46,271 nt of DNA, from NCBI RefSeq assembly GCF_902859725.1, contig NZ_CADIJP010000030.1:1-46271 (forward strand), given 5' to 3'. The DNA is from Achromobacter mucicolens (GTDB taxonomy: Bacteria; Pseudomonadota; Gammaproteobacteria; Burkholderiales; Burkholderiaceae_B). Below, piece by piece: positions 35,763 through 44,830 of this stretch (its first letter is position 1; every line of letters begins with the position of its first letter). The position numbers were made by a program, and so were the translations under genes. A model generated the notes under the pieces. The model saw nothing but the letters and a program-made list of their open reading frames with translations, made no database searches and was not told where the DNA came from.

Positions 35763-37489
35763 CTGCCTGGCTCCTTGATACCAGCAACAATCGTGGATTC
35801 AAACGGTGCGTCTGGCCGCACCCCCATCAACCTCAGGCTCCCCCCCACGATATGGGAGAACACGGGCGCGGCAATGGCGCCGCCGTAATAGCCGCCGATT
35901 GTCGGTTCGTCGATGGACACAGCCACCACGATCTTGGGATCCGACACCGGGGCAAAGCCCACGTACGAGCTGCGGTAACGTTGCGTGCTGTACTTACCGT
36001 CCACGATCTTGCGCGCGGTGCCGCTCTTGCCGGCCACGCGGTAACCCTGCACCTGCGCGGCTTTCGTGCCGTCGGGGCCCGTGGCCGCCTCAAGCATGGC
36101 GCGCACCAGCGCCGTCGTCTTGGGCGAGTAGATCTTCACGCTCGTAGGATCGCTGTCGCGCTTGACCAGGGTCAGCGACACCATGTCGCCGTTGCGGGCA
36201 AAAACGGTATAGGCGCGGGCCACCTGCAGCAGCGACACGGACAGGCCGTAGCCGTAGGCCATGGTGGCCTTTTCAATCAGGCGCCAGCGTTCCCACGGAC
36301 GCAGACGGCCCGGCGCGGCGCCGGGAAATCCCACCTGCGGCGCCTGACCGAGGCCCAATTCGGTGAAGCGGTCCCACATTTCGCGGGATTCCAGCTTCTC
36401 GGAGATCATCGTCATGCCGATGTTGCTGGACTTGCGCAGCACACCCGCCACGTCCAGCGTGCCATTGCGGCTGACGTCGCTGATCGTGCTGCCTTGATAC
36501 GTGAACCGGCCGTTACCCGTCTCGAATTGCGTCGACGTGCTGATGCGCCCAAGGTCCAGCGCCAGCGCGGCGGTGAACGGCTTCATGATGGAGCCCGGCT
36601 CGAACGTATCCGTGATCGCCTGGTTGCGCAGGTTGGCGCCGTGGAAGGTTTCGCGATTGTTCGGATCGAAGGTCGGCACGTTGGCCAGCGCCAGGATCTC
36701 GCCCGTGTGTACGTCAACGACCACGGCCGTCGCACCCTTTGCGCGGTGCTTGTCCATGGCGTCCTTCAGTGCCTTGAAAACCAGGTACTGCAGGCGCGTG
36801 TCGATGGACAGGCGCAGGTCGCGGCCGTCCACCGGCAACGTGACGGCCTGCACGTCTTCGATGACGCGTCCCAGCCGGTCCTTGATGACGCGGCGGCTTC
36901 CCGGGCGGCCCGACAACTGCTGATTGAACGTCAGCTCGACGCCTTCCTGGCCCTGATCCTCGACGCTGTTAAAGCCCACCACATGGGCCATCACATCGCC
37001 ATCCGGGTAGTAGCGGCGCGTTTCGGGCTGCTGATGCACGCCGGGCACGCCCAGCTGCTTGATCTTGTCGGCCACGTCCATCGAGACCTGGCGCTTCAGG
37101 TACACGAAGTTCTTGTCCTCGTCGACGAAGCGGCGGCGCAGGTCGCCGACAGGCGTTTCCAGCAGCTTGGCCAGCGCGTCGACCTGCGCGGGCGTAGCCT
37201 GCTTTGCGTCTTCGGGAATGGCCCAGATGGCGCGCGCGGGCACGCTGGATGCCAGCACCGCGCCGTTGCGGTCCATGATCTTGCCGCGAGTGGCGGCCAA
37301 TGTCAGCGTGCGCTCGTAGCGGCGCTCACCCTGCTGCTGCAGGAACTCCGTCGACAACCCCTGCAGGAACAGCGCACGGCCGGCCAGCACGGTGAACCCG
37401 CCAAACAGCAGGATCAGAACCAGGCGGGCGCGCCACGTGGGCAGCTGCCCGCGCAGCACGGGGTTGTCGAAGAAGGGCACGCGCTTCAT
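35759..37489 (-). CDS. ftsI: FtsI (PBP3), septal peptidoglycan transpeptidase
   Basis: Class B penicillin-binding protein that cross-links septal peptidoglycan, 576 residues. A membrane anchor lies at about residues 21-38 (ARLVLILLFGGFTVLAGRAL), followed by the pedestal domain (RGKIMDRNGAVLA, RYYPDGDVMAHVVGF) and the transpeptidase domain from about 230. The active site is intact: SIMK with Ser300 and Lys303, SSN at 354-356, and KSGT at 488-491. Targets of beta-lactams such as aztreonam belong to this class. The ATG overlaps the ftsL stop by 4 nt, and the stop overlaps murE-murF by 4 nt. Confidence 0.97.
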   Translation of the reverse strand: MKRVPFFDNPVLRGQLPTWRARLVLILLFGGFTVLAGRALFLQGLSTEFLQQQGERRYERTLTLAATRGKIMDRNGAVLASSVPARAIWAIPEDAKQATPAQVDALAKLLETPVGDLRRRFVDEDKNFVYLKRQVSMDVADKIKQLGVPGVHQQPETRRYYPDGDVMAHVVGFNSVEDQGQEGVELTFNQQLSGRPGSRRVIKDRLGRVIEDVQAVTLPVDGRDLRLSIDTRLQYLVFKALKDAMDKHRAKGATAVVVDVHTGEILALANVPTFDPNNRETFHGANLRNQAITDTFEPGSIMKPFTAALALDLGRISTSTQFETGNGRFTYQGSTISDVSRNGTLDVAGVLRKSSNIGMTMISEKLESREMWDRFTELGLGQAPQVGFPGAAPGRLRPWERWRLIEKATMAYGYGLSVSLLQVARAYTVFARNGDMVSLTLVKRDSDPTSVKIYSPKTTALVRAMLEAATGPDGTKAAQVQGYRVAGKSGTARKIVDGKYSTQRYRSSYVGFAPVSDPKIVVAVSIDEPTIGGYYGGAIAAPVFSHIVGGSLRLMGVRPDAPFESTIVAGIKEPGR

Positions 37490-37779
37490 TGCGAGCCTCC
37501 GGCGGCCGCGGGCACGGGCGCCTGATTCATATAGAGGGTGCGATCCGGCACGATGGGAATCATCTTCAAGCCGTCACGCGCAATGGCGTCGACCCGCGCA
37601 TTGCGGGCCAGCTCGGCGCGCTCGAGCTGCAGGCGCCGCCAATTGGTTTCGAGGTCGCGCGCATGCGCCTGATCGCGCCCCAACTCCACGAAGAGCTGGC
37701 GCGACTGATACCGGCTGGTGACCAGGGAAATGGCCGACAGCATCAGCAAAGCCGCAACGATCAGGTTGACGCGACCCAT
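37486..37779 (-). CDS. ftsL: FtsL, bitopic divisome protein
   Basis: Small division protein of 97 residues that forms a complex with FtsB and FtsQ and activates FtsWI. A short N-terminus precedes a membrane helix at about residues 4-22 (VNLIVAALLMLSAISLVTS), then a periplasmic coiled coil at about 24-75 (YQSRQLFVELGRDQAHARDL, WRRLQLERAELARNARVDAI). Sequence conservation is low in this family; position between rsmH and ftsI and the topology carry the call. ATG 37779 shares one base with the rsmH stop codon (TGATG), and the stop overlaps ftsI by 4 nt. Confidence 0.93.
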   Translation of the reverse strand: MGRVNLIVAALLMLSAISLVTSRYQSRQLFVELGRDQAHARDLETNWRRLQLERAELARNARVDAIARDGLKMIPIVPDRTLYMNQAPVPAAAGGSQ

Positions 37780-38876
37780 CAGCGGCGCCCTCCCTTGCCG
37801 CCGCGACGGGGCGGCGGGGCGAGGTCGCTGCCGGGCAGCGAGCCGATCTTCACAAATGCAAAGCCGCCCTCGGGGGGCAGCGGTGTTTCGGTGCGCTCGG
37901 CCACGCGCAGGATGGCCGAACGGGCACGGGCGTTGGACGAGACTTCATCGTCTTCGGCCACGACCTTGCCAAGGGAACGGACGACGGGCTGGGGCATTTC
38001 GCTTTCGCGCAGGGGCAGGCGTGCATGCGCCGCAGCCGGACGAGCCGCCGCCGCGATGCACTGCTTGACCATGCGGTCTTCAAGCGAATGAAAGCTGATC
38101 ACCGCCAACCTCCCCCCTGGGGCAAGCAGGTCTAAAGCTGACGCGAGGGTGCGCGCGAGCTCTTCGAGTTCCCGATTGATGTAAATCCGTAAAGCTTGAA
38201 AGGTGCGTGTGGCCGGATGTTGCCCCTTTTCGCGCGTGCGGACGGCGCTGGCGACGCACTCGGCAAGCTCGAGCGTGGTGCGCAGCGGCCTTGTTGCGCG
38301 GCGAGCAGCAATCGCCTTTGCAACCTGAAAAGCAAACCGTTCTTCGCCATAATCCGCTATGACCTCCCGCATCTCATCCACACTGGCTTGCGCCAGCCAA
38401 TCCGCCACCGTGGGACCACGAGTGGTGTCCATCCGCATATCGAGCGGGCCGTCTCGCATGAACGAGAAGCCGCGCTCGGCATCGTCGATCTGAGGCGACG
38501 AAACGCCCAGATCCAGCATCACGCCATCGACCTTGCCGATGCCGCGCTGCTCCAATTCTTCAGCCATGGTGGCAAAGCCCCCATGCACTACCGTGACCCG
38601 CGCATCCTCGGCCGCCAGGGCGTTGGCAACCGCGATGGCCTGCGGGTCCTTGTCAAACACGATCAGCCGGGCTTGCTTGCCCAGCCGGCCAAGCAATTCT
38701 CGGCTGTGGCCTCCCCGTCCGAACGTGCCGTCGACAAAGACGCCACTTTCGATTCGCGTAGCCACATCCTGCCCACCCTGCGGCTGCGACCGTGCCGCGC
38801 CCTTGCCGCCGAAACCGGGCAGCAAAAGCGCGTCCACCGTCGGCGCCAGGAGGACGGGCCGATGTTCGAATTCCAT
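37779..38876 (-). CDS. rsmH: RsmH (MraW), 16S rRNA m4C1402 methyltransferase
   Basis: SAM-dependent methyltransferase that N4-methylates C1402 of 16S rRNA in the ribosomal P site, 365 residues against about 313 in E. coli. Motifs are [34 protein letters not shown] (SAM loop), [34 protein letters not shown] and [14 protein letters not shown]. The extra length comes from a Gly-rich insertion at about residues 20-43 and a C-terminal extension rich in Pro, Gly and Arg (ending [12 protein letters not shown]), possibly RNA-binding. It starts 7 nt after mraZ and overlaps ftsL by one base. Confidence 0.97.
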   Translation of the reverse strand: MEFEHRPVLLAPTVDALLLPGFGGKGAARSQPQGGQDVATRIESGVFVDGTFGRGGHSRELLGRLGKQARLIVFDKDPQAIAVANALAAEDARVTVVHGGFATMAEELEQRGIGKVDGVMLDLGVSSPQIDDAERGFSFMRDGPLDMRMDTTRGPTVADWLAQASVDEMREVIADYGEERFAFQVAKAIAARRATRPLRTTLELAECVASAVRTREKGQHPATRTFQALRIYINRELEELARTLASALDLLAPGGRLAVISFHSLEDRMVKQCIAAAARPAAAHARLPLRESEMPQPVVRSLGKVVAEDDEVSSNARARSAILRVAERTETPLPPEGGFAFVKIGSLPGSDLAPPPRRGGKGGRR

Positions 38877-38883
38877 AACTCTT

Positions 38884-39312
38884 TCAGAACGAAAACTGGT
38901 TCAACACGTCCGGCATACCCTTGGCCAAGTCTTCAGCCTCACGGCTGGCCAGGGTAGCGGCGTCCCACAGCTCGAAGTGAGAGCCCAGACCGAGCAGCAT
39001 CACATCGCGCGTCATACCGGAAGCGTTGCGCAGTTCAGGAGCGATCAGAACCCGGCCGGAGCCGTCCAGTTCCACGTCCTGAGCGTTGCCCAGCAACAGC
39101 CGCTGCAGCGCGCGGGCCGTCATGGGAAAAGCCGCGATCTGCTCGCGCTTCTTTTCCCACTCGGGCCGCGGATACACCAGCAGGCAGCCGTCGGGGTGGC
39201 GGGTCAGGGTCAGCCGGCCTTCAGCCTGCGACATGAGCGCGTCACGATGCCGGGTCGGAATCGAGATCCGTCCCTTGGCATCCAGCGTGAGCGCGCTGCT
39301 TCCCTGAAACAC
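38884..39312 (-). CDS. mraZ: MraZ, transcriptional repressor of the dcw cluster
   Basis: AbrB-like DNA-binding protein of 142 residues, forming rings that bind repeated GTGGG boxes in its own promoter and repress the dcw operon. Two MraZ domains are visible: [20 protein letters not shown] at the N-terminus with the DxKGRxxxP motif, and [19 protein letters not shown] in the second half. The start is taken as GTG 39312-39310 (giving MFQGSSA, as in the family), with GGGG 8 nt upstream. A GTG at 39315 or 39336 is also in frame, but 39336 lies within the operator boxes. Four boxes sit at 39322-39356. Confidence 0.94.
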   Translation of the reverse strand: MFQGSSALTLDAKGRISIPTRHRDALMSQAEGRLTLTRHPDGCLLVYPRPEWEKKREQIAAFPMTARALQRLLLGNAQDVELDGSGRVLIAPELRNASGMTRDVMLLGLGSHFELWDAATLASREAEDLAKGMPDVLNQFSF

Positions 39313-39321
39313 CACTTTTAC

Positions 39322-39356
39322 CCCACTTAATTGCACAATTTCCTACTATTTCCCAC
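39322..39356 (-). promoter_or_regulatory. MraZ operator: four GTGGG-type boxes at 10-bp period
   Basis: On the minus strand GTGGG (39356-39352), GTAGG (39346-39342), GTGCA (39336-39332) and GTGGG (39326-39322) recur every 10 bp exactly, with A/T-rich spacers. Two boxes are perfect and the inner two degenerate. MraZ is known to bind such helically phased repeats in front of its own gene. The array overlaps the proposed -10 element, fitting repression. Confidence 0.85.
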
Positions 39357-39384
39357 TCTACGGTATGGGCACAGGGGCGGTCAA
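39355..39384 (-). promoter_or_regulatory. Probable main dcw promoter
   Basis: On the minus strand TTGACC (39384-39379), 18 nt, then TAGAGT (39360-39355). The -10 element adjoins and slightly overlaps the first MraZ box. Four of six -10 bases and five of six -35 bases match the sigma70 consensus. The start site would lie 35-40 nt upstream of the mraZ start codon. Confidence 0.5.
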
Positions 39385-39442
39385 GCGCGTGGTTGCAATT
39401 TTTTCAATCACAACAAGGACTTAGATCAACTTGTAAATACGC

Positions 39443-39475
39443 AAAAAGAAAAACCTCCCATTAAATCAGGAGGTT
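39443..39475 (-). terminator. Rho-independent terminator between rnpB and mraZ
   Basis: On the minus strand AACCTCC (39475-39469) pairs with GGAGGTT (39458-39452) across a 10-nt loop, followed by TTTCTTTTT. It works only in the minus direction, ending transcription from the rnpB side and insulating the dcw promoter 60-90 nt further on. Confidence 0.85.
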
Positions 39476-39670
39476 GCGACATACTCTAAAAGTCCTACTT
39501 CAGAAGTAGCGGCTAATGGGGTCAAGTTACCGTCTGCCGCCCGGTCGATCCTTCCAGTTGGCGAGGCTTCCCGCCGGACAGGCGACCCTGGAAGTGAAAA
39601 TAAACTGGCGCGTGGGACGCCAGACGGCTGCGCGGCCTCGTCCAGATCCGCGCGCGCCGGAAGAATTCAA
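39476..39670 (-). other. Transcribed spacer between rnpB and its terminator, no gene recognised
   Basis: About 195 bp lie between the 3' end of the RNase P RNA and the next terminator in the same direction. There is a perfect palindrome CTACTTC-A-GAAGTAG at 39495-39509. I see no protein-coding frame of quality. It may be a long rnpB 3' trailer or a small RNA that uses the terminator at 39443-39475. Confidence 0.35.
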
Positions 39671-40078
39671 TGCAAGACGGGTCTATAGGCCGGATTCTGT
39701 ACACCAGGTTGCCCTGGCGGACGATCATTCCTCTGCGCGGATCATTGCTGAGCCGCTGTAGCCATCTACCCGCATGCTCGGACGGAGCCGCCCGTCACGG
39801 CCGTGAGGCCGCACGCATGCCTATTTGATGTTGCTCCGGATAGAGGTTGCCGCGTTTCACCCTGCGATGCCGCCGCCCGTTGCCGGTCGGCGCAATACGG
39901 AGATGGCCGTATCAGTGCGCGCAAAGCGCGCCCGCGCCGCAGTCTCGTCTCTGTGGTCCTATTCCTCAGCCGTGCCCGAAAGCGCGACCGGACGGCCGTT
40001 AGCCGTTACCCTGCCCTGTGGAGTCCGGACCTTCCTCGATGAGCTCGCACCCACCGCGATCGTCCAACCCGTCTTGCA
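39671..40078 (-). ncRNA. rnpB: RNase P RNA component (type A)
   Basis: Catalytic RNA of RNase P, which trims the 5' leader of tRNA precursors. On the minus strand the 5' half shows the conserved GAGGAAGGTCCGGACTCC and ACAGGGCAGGGTAACGGCTA, and the 3' half shows AGAGGAATGATCGTCC and the closing ACAGAATCCGGCCTATAG. The terminal P1 helix is formed by 12 complementary bases: 40078-40067 pairs with 39682-39671. Length is about 408 nt, close to other bacterial A-type RNAs. A -10 element TAGAAT is at 40090-40085, 6 nt before the 5' end. Ends are estimated from the P1 helix. Confidence 0.95.
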
Positions 40079-40084
40079 GCACGT

Positions 40085-40090
40085 ATTCTA
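40085..40090 (-). promoter_or_regulatory. Probable -10 element of the rnpB promoter
   Basis: TAGAAT on the minus strand, 6 nt upstream of the predicted RNA 5' end. No good -35 element is visible 16-18 nt upstream; the 12-bp palindrome CGGGGCGCCCCG lies nearby at 40114-40125, in the divergent region shared with uup. Confidence 0.5.
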
Positions 40091-40204
40091 TTACAGGCGC
40101 TCGCTCTGTCCCTCGGGGCGCCCCGGCGGCAGCAAGACCGGGCCCTCGCGTTCCTGCGACAATACGCGCTGATCCGCTTAGCTGCCGCAGACACCAACAA
40201 CCAC

Positions 40205-42031
40205 ATGGCCCTCGAAACTCTCATCACCCTGACCGACGTCCAGCTCGCGTATGGGCACCATCCGCTGCTCGACCATGCCGACTTCGCCATCCAGTCCGGC
40301 GAACGTATAGGCCTCATCGGCCGCAATGGCGCAGGGAAGTCCTCGCTCCTCAGGCTGCTCGACGGCCGCACGCAGCCAGACGACGGCGCCATCGCCCGCA
40401 GCTCCAGCCTGCGCGTGGCCACTGTCGAACAAGAGCCCGAGCTCGACGACAATGCCACGGTGTTCGATGTCGTGTGCAACACGGACGGCGACCACGAAGA
40501 CTGGCAGCGCCCCTCGCGCGCGCGCGCCGTCATCGAAAAGCTGGGCCTGCCCGCCGATGCGCAGATCGCGGGGTTGTCCGGCGGCACGCGCAAGCGCGTC
40601 GCCCTCGCCCGCGCCTTGATCGACGAACCGGATCTTCTGCTGCTCGACGAACCCACCAACCATCTGGACTTCGAAGGCATTGCCTGGCTGGAAGACATGC
40701 TGCGCGCCTGGAAAGGCGCCGCGGTCATCATCACCCACGATCGCCGGTTCCTGGATGCCGTCACCACCCGCATTGTCGAACTCGACCGCGGCCGTCTCTT
40801 GAGCTTTCCCGGCAATTTCTCGCAGTGGCAGGAGCGCAAGGCGCAGTGGCTGGAGTCCGAACGGCTGGAGCAGGCGCGCTTCGACAAACTGCTGGCACAG
40901 GAAGAAGTCTGGATCCGCAAGGGCGTGGAAGCGCGCCGCACGCGCAATGAAGGCCGAGTGCGCCGCCTGGAAAGCCTGCGCGTGCAGCGCGCCGAACGCC
41001 GCGAGCGCGTTGGCAACGTATCGCTGGCGCTGGCCGAAGGCCAACGGTCCGGCAAGCTCGTGGCGGAACTCGAGCACGTCAGCAAGCGGTTCGGCGACAA
41101 GATCGTGGTCGACGACTACTCCACAACCCTGCTGCGCGGCGACCGCATTGGCATCATCGGACCCAATGGCGCGGGCAAGACCACTTTGCTAAAGCTCATC
41201 CTGGGCGAGCTGCAACCCGACTCCGGCGCGACGCGCCTGGGCACCAACGTCGCGGTCGCCTACTTCGATCAGATGCGCGCGCAGCTGGACGAAAACGCCT
41301 CGCTCGTCGACATCATCAGTCCGGGTAGCGAATGGGTCGAGATCGGTGGCGTGCGTAAGCACGTGATGACCTATTTGGGCGATTTCCTGTTTTCGCCGGC
41401 ACGCGCCGGTTCGCCCGTGCGCAGCCTGTCGGGCGGCGAACGCGCCCGCCTGTTGCTGGCGCGACTCTTTGCGCGCCCGGCGAACGTGCTGGTGCTGGAC
41501 GAGCCCACCAACGACCTTGACATCGAAACGCTGGAACTGCTGGAAGAGCTGCTGCAGGAATATGCCGGCACCGTGCTGCTGGTCAGCCATGACCGCGCCT
41601 TCCTCAACAACGTGGTGACCCAGACCATCGCCTACGAAGGCGACGGCCACTGGCGCGATTACGTGGGCGGTTACGACGAGTGGGTTTCACAGCGCCCCGC
41701 GCCCACCACGCCGCAGACCGACGCCGACAAGACTGCCAAGTCCGCCGACGACAATGCCGCTCGCGCGAAGGCCGCGCGCCCCAAGCCTGCAAAGGCGGGC
41801 AAGATCAACGCCTGGGACCTGCGCGAACTCGAAGGCCTGCCTGACGCGATCGCCGCGCTCGAGGCCAAGCAGGCGGAACTGGCGGGCAAGCTGGCAGACG
41901 GCAGTCTCTATCGCGACGCACCGGACGAGGTCGAACGCATCAATGGCGACCTGGCCAAACTGGAAGCCGAGCTCGAAGAGAAATTCGCACGCTGGGAACT
42001 GCTGGAGGCGCGGCGCGACGGCACGCTCTGA
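40205..42031 (+). CDS. uup: Uup-like ABC-F ATPase
   Basis: Soluble ABC-F family protein of 608 residues with two ATP-binding cassettes and no membrane segments; family members act on the ribosome. The first cassette has Walker A GRNGAGKSSL, signature LSGGTRKRVALARAL and Walker B LLLLDEPTNHLD. The second has GPNGAGKTTLLKL, LSGGERARLLLARL and VLVLDEPTNDLDIETL. Between them lies the linker with ERLEQARFDKLLAQEEVWIR and GVEARRTRNEGRVRRLESLR, typical of Uup. The C-terminal region (about 500-608) is Ala/Lys-rich followed by a coiled coil, which in Uup binds branched DNA. It is divergent from rnpB and convergent with pyrC. Confidence 0.93.
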   Translation: MALETLITLTDVQLAYGHHPLLDHADFAIQSGERIGLIGRNGAGKSSLLRLLDGRTQPDDGAIARSSSLRVATVEQEPELDDNATVFDVVCNTDGDHEDWQRPSRARAVIEKLGLPADAQIAGLSGGTRKRVALARALIDEPDLLLLDEPTNHLDFEGIAWLEDMLRAWKGAAVIITHDRRFLDAVTTRIVELDRGRLLSFPGNFSQWQERKAQWLESERLEQARFDKLLAQEEVWIRKGVEARRTRNEGRVRRLESLRVQRAERRERVGNVSLALAEGQRSGKLVAELEHVSKRFGDKIVVDDYSTTLLRGDRIGIIGPNGAGKTTLLKLILGELQPDSGATRLGTNVAVAYFDQMRAQLDENASLVDIISPGSEWVEIGGVRKHVMTYLGDFLFSPARAGSPVRSLSGGERARLLLARLFARPANVLVLDEPTNDLDIETLELLEELLQEYAGTVLLVSHDRAFLNNVVTQTIAYEGDGHWRDYVGGYDEWVSQRPAPTTPQTDADKTAKSADDNAARAKAARPKPAKAGKINAWDLRELEGLPDAIAALEAKQAELAGKLADGSLYRDAPDEVERINGDLAKLEAELEEKFARWELLEARRDGTL

Positions 42032-42070
42032 CAGCACTGCTATATATAGATATGGGCCGATCGGTGGCGC

Positions 42071-42105
42071 AAAAAAAGGGGTGAACGGCAAAGCCGCTCA
42101 CCCCT
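42071..42105 (-). terminator. Rho-independent terminator after pyrC (possibly bidirectional)
   Basis: On the minus strand AGGGGTGAGCGGC pairs with GCCGTTCACCCCT (42105-42077) across a 3-nt loop with one mismatch, followed by TTTTTTT (42077-42071). It lies 29 nt after the pyrC stop codon. In the plus direction the stem could also end uup transcripts, though the T tract is poor there. Confidence 0.85.
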
Positions 42106-42133
42106 ATTCACGTCGGCTCCAGCCGCAAGGCCC

Positions 42134-43198
42134 TCAAACGTGGGCGCGCCACTCCAGCGCTTCACCGGCGGCAAGCGGGACGAGCGTCGTATTGCCAAAC
42201 GCCAGTTCCTGGGGCACCTGGTAAGTTTCACGCGACAGCGTCAACGTGCCGGTGTTGCGAGGCAGACCGTAGAAATCCGGACCATGGAAGCTGGCAAACC
42301 CTTCCAGCTTGTCGAGCTTGCCTGCCGCCTCGAACGCGGTGGCATACAGCTCCATTGCATGCAGCGCGGTGTAGCAACCCGCGCAGCCGCAGGCATGTTC
42401 CTTCAGACCGCGCGCGTGCGGCGCGCTATCCGTTCCCAGGAAAAAGCGCGGACTGCCGCTCGTAGCTGCCTCGACCAACGCAAGGCGGTGCGTTTCGCGC
42501 TTGAGAATCGGCAGGCAGTACCAATGAGGCCGCACACCGCCCTGGAAGATCGCGTTGCGGTTGTAAAGCATGTGCTGCGGCGTGATCGTCGCGGCAATCG
42601 GACCTTCCGCATCGCGCACGTACTCGGCGCCTTCCTTCGTCGTGATGTGCTCGAACACCACCTTCAATGCCGGAAACGCGCGCCGCAACGGCTTCATCAC
42701 GCGCTCGACAAAGATGGCCTCGCGGTCGAAGACGTCAATAGACGGATCCGTCACTTCTCCATGCACGAGCAACGGCATCCCACACTTCTGCAAGGCTTCC
42801 AGCGCCTTGGTGCACTTACCCAGCAAATCGGTCACGCCCGCGTCCGAGTTGGTCGTGGCGCCCGCGGGATACAGCTTGACCGCATAGACGTGGCCCGATG
42901 CATGCGCACGCACGATCTCTTCGGCAGGCGTGTTGTCAGTCAGGTAAAGCGTCATCAGGGGCGTGAACGAATCCGGGTTGACGCCCGTCTTCGCAAGCGC
43001 CTCCAGAATGCGGCCGCGATAGGCCAACGCCTGCTCCGTCGTCGTGACCGGGGGCTTCAGGTTAGGCATGATGATGGCGCGGGCAAACTGGCGCGCCGTA
43101 TCGGCAACCACCGCTTCAAGCGCCGCGCCGTCGCGCAAATGCAGATGCCAGTCGTCGGGACGGGTGATGGTGAGTTGGGTCGTGCTTTGAGTAGACAT
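42134..43198 (-). CDS. pyrC: Dihydroorotase (class II, PyrC)
   Basis: Zinc enzyme of de novo pyrimidine synthesis that interconverts carbamoyl-aspartate and dihydroorotate, 354 residues. The metal-binding HxH is His18 and His20 in [10 protein letters not shown], the carboxylated lysine is Lys108 in [18 protein letters not shown], further ligands occur in LLVHGEV and [15 protein letters not shown], and the catalytic Asp in [16 protein letters not shown]. Length and motifs fit the E. coli PyrC class rather than the PyrB-associated pseudo-enzymes. ATG 43198 is chosen. It starts 10 nt after the stop of an M20 amidohydrolase gene, so the two are likely co-transcribed. Confidence 0.96.
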   Translation of the reverse strand: MSTQSTTQLTITRPDDWHLHLRDGAALEAVVADTARQFARAIIMPNLKPPVTTTEQALAYRGRILEALAKTGVNPDSFTPLMTLYLTDNTPAEEIVRAHASGHVYAVKLYPAGATTNSDAGVTDLLGKCTKALEALQKCGMPLLVHGEVTDPSIDVFDREAIFVERVMKPLRRAFPALKVVFEHITTKEGAEYVRDAEGPIAATITPQHMLYNRNAIFQGGVRPHWYCLPILKRETHRLALVEAATSGSPRFFLGTDSAPHARGLKEHACGCAGCYTALHAMELYATAFEAAGKLDKLEGFASFHGPDFYGLPRNTGTLTLSRETYQVPQELAFGNTTLVPLAAGEALEWRAHV

Positions 43199-43208
43199 GG
43201 AAGGCTTC

Positions 43209-44402
43209 TTAATCTGCCAGCGGCATGCCCCGTTCGGCCAGTGCGCAGAACATCGCGCTGCCCAGGGGAATGACGGCATCGTTGAAATCGAAATGCGGGT
43301 TGTGCAGCAAGCAGCCGGAATCGGCCCCGCCCTGGCCAAGGCGGAAATATGCGCCCGGCTTGGCCTGCAACATGAACGAAAAGTCTTCGGAACCCATCGA
43401 GGGTACCAAATCGCGCACCACGTTTTCCTTGCCGATCATCTCGGTTGCGATGTCGGCCACCAAATTGGCGTGCTGAGGGGTGTTCAAAGTCGCGGGATAA
43501 ATGCGCTCGTACACCACTTCGGCGGTGCCGCCGAACGCACCGGCAATTGCGCTCACCAGCTCCCGCATGCGCGTCTCGACCATTTCCTGGACCGACTTGC
43601 GGAATGTCCGCACCGTGCCCACCATGCGCGCCTCGCGCGGAATCACGCTCATCGCGCCGGGGTGGCCGGCTTGCACCGAACCGATCGACAGCACCGCCGA
43701 ATCCAGCGGGTTCACGTTGCGCGACACGATCGTCTGCAACGCCGTGATGATCTGGCCCGCGATGGTCACGGGATCGATCGTCTGATAAGGATGCGCCCCG
43801 TGTCCGCCTCGACCCGTGATCAGGATCTCGAAGCGATCGGCAGCCGCCATCATCGGACCCGGGTTGATGCCGATGGTGCCCGGTTTCAGGCCCGGCCAGT
43901 TGTGCAAGGCGTAGATTGCATCGCAAGGAAAGGTGTCAAACAGGCCGTCCTCGAGCATGGCGCGTGCCCCGCCGCGCCCTTCTTCCGCTGGTTGGAAGAT
44001 CAACACGGCCGTGCCATCGAAATTGCGCGTCTGCGCCAGGTACTTGGCCGCGCCGATCAACACCGCCGTATGGCCGTCGTGACCGCAGCCGTGCATCAGT
44101 CCGGGCTTGGTCGACTTGTGCCCGAACGTGTTGTCCTCGGTCATGGGCAACGCGTCCATGTCGGCGCGCAGTCCGATCATGCGGCCACTGTCGCATCGTT
44201 TGCCGCGGATCACGCCCACCACGCCGGTCTTGCCAATCCCGCGGTGCACCTCGATGCCCAACGCTTCCAGCGCGCCGGCGACGATGCCCGACGTGCGGAC
44301 TTCTTCAAAACCCAATTCCGGATGAGCATGCAAATCGCGCCGAAGCGCCGTCAATTCGTCATGAAAAAGGCGAATCGATTCCAACGGAGAACGTGCGTAC
44401 AT
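43209..44402 (-). CDS. M20 family amidohydrolase / peptidase (second copy)
   Basis: Metal-dependent amidohydrolase of 397 residues, related to the one at 3663-4859. Metal ligands are Cys106 and His108 in HGCGHDGH, Glu140-Glu141 in [10 protein letters not shown], the His of [11 protein letters not shown], and a C-terminal [17 protein letters not shown]. The N-terminal [19 protein letters not shown] is shared with the other copy. The two copies differ clearly (for example [15 protein letters not shown] here against GKGTHAGMPHLGIDP there in the dimerisation domain), so they are paralogues rather than a recent duplication. Substrate unknown. It leads into pyrC. Confidence 0.92.
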   Translation of the reverse strand: MYARSPLESIRLFHDELTALRRDLHAHPELGFEEVRTSGIVAGALEALGIEVHRGIGKTGVVGVIRGKRCDSGRMIGLRADMDALPMTEDNTFGHKSTKPGLMHGCGHDGHTAVLIGAAKYLAQTRNFDGTAVLIFQPAEEGRGGARAMLEDGLFDTFPCDAIYALHNWPGLKPGTIGINPGPMMAAADRFEILITGRGGHGAHPYQTIDPVTIAGQIITALQTIVSRNVNPLDSAVLSIGSVQAGHPGAMSVIPREARMVGTVRTFRKSVQEMVETRMRELVSAIAGAFGGTAEVVYERIYPATLNTPQHANLVADIATEMIGKENVVRDLVPSMGSEDFSFMLQAKPGAYFRLGQGGADSGCLLHNPHFDFNDAVIPLGSAMFCALAERGMPLAD

Positions 44403-44472
44403 AGGACGTTACAGAATGACGTGATAGAGGGGACGGTCGGTGCATTTTAGTTGCTACAGAGGATAAATGCCT

Positions 44473-44501
44473 TTGTCTTTACGGGAGAGACACGTTATGC
44501 T
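44473..44501 (+). promoter_or_regulatory. Probable sigma70 promoter of the SWIB-domain gene
   Basis: TTGTCT (44473-44478), 17 nt, TATGCT (44496-44501), about 48 nt upstream of the start codon. Both hexamers match the consensus at four or more positions and spacing is optimal. Confidence 0.55.
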
Positions 44502-44549
44502 CCGGCCGCAGGACAATTTTTCCAACAGCCAGAGAAGGAGCGCCGCATT

Positions 44550-44828
44550 ATGGCCACAACCTCCAAACCCGCGACCGCGCGCAAGCCGAACGCTGCATTC
44601 ATGAAGCCGCTGACCCCCAGCGCCGAATTGGCCGCTGTCATCGGCTCGGAAGCCGTGCCGCGTACCGAGGTCACCAAGAAGATCTGGGAATACATCAAGA
44701 AGCACAACCTGCAAGATGCCAGCAACAAGCGCAACATCAACGCCGATGCCAAGCTGCGCCCGATCTTCGGCAAGGATCAGGTCACGATGTTCGAACTGAC
44801 CAAACTGGTCAACGCACATCTGAAGTAA
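44550..44828 (+). CDS. SWIB/MDM2 domain protein
   Basis: Small basic protein of 92 residues, nearly all one SWIB domain (about residues 15-92): FMKPLTPSAELAAVIGSEA, VPRTEVTKKIWEYIKKHNLQ, SNKRNINADAKLRPIFGKD and MFELTKLVNAHLK. SWIB domains are known from eukaryotic chromatin remodellers and occur as stand-alone proteins in Chlamydiae and many Proteobacteria, where the role is unclear; a DNA- or nucleoid-related role is often proposed. The first 15 residues are Lys, Ala and Thr-rich, histone-tail-like. AGAAGGAG lies 9 nt before ATG 44550. It has its own promoter and a hairpin after the stop. Confidence 0.93.
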   Translation: MATTSKPATARKPNAAFMKPLTPSAELAAVIGSEAVPRTEVTKKIWEYIKKHNLQDASNKRNINADAKLRPIFGKDQVTMFELTKLVNAHLK

Positions 44829-44830
44829 GC

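Noticed and set aside
33144-35888. A 914-codon plus-strand open frame opposite murE-murF
   Set aside because: Shadow frame of the essential ligase fusion; no motif and no plausible start signal.
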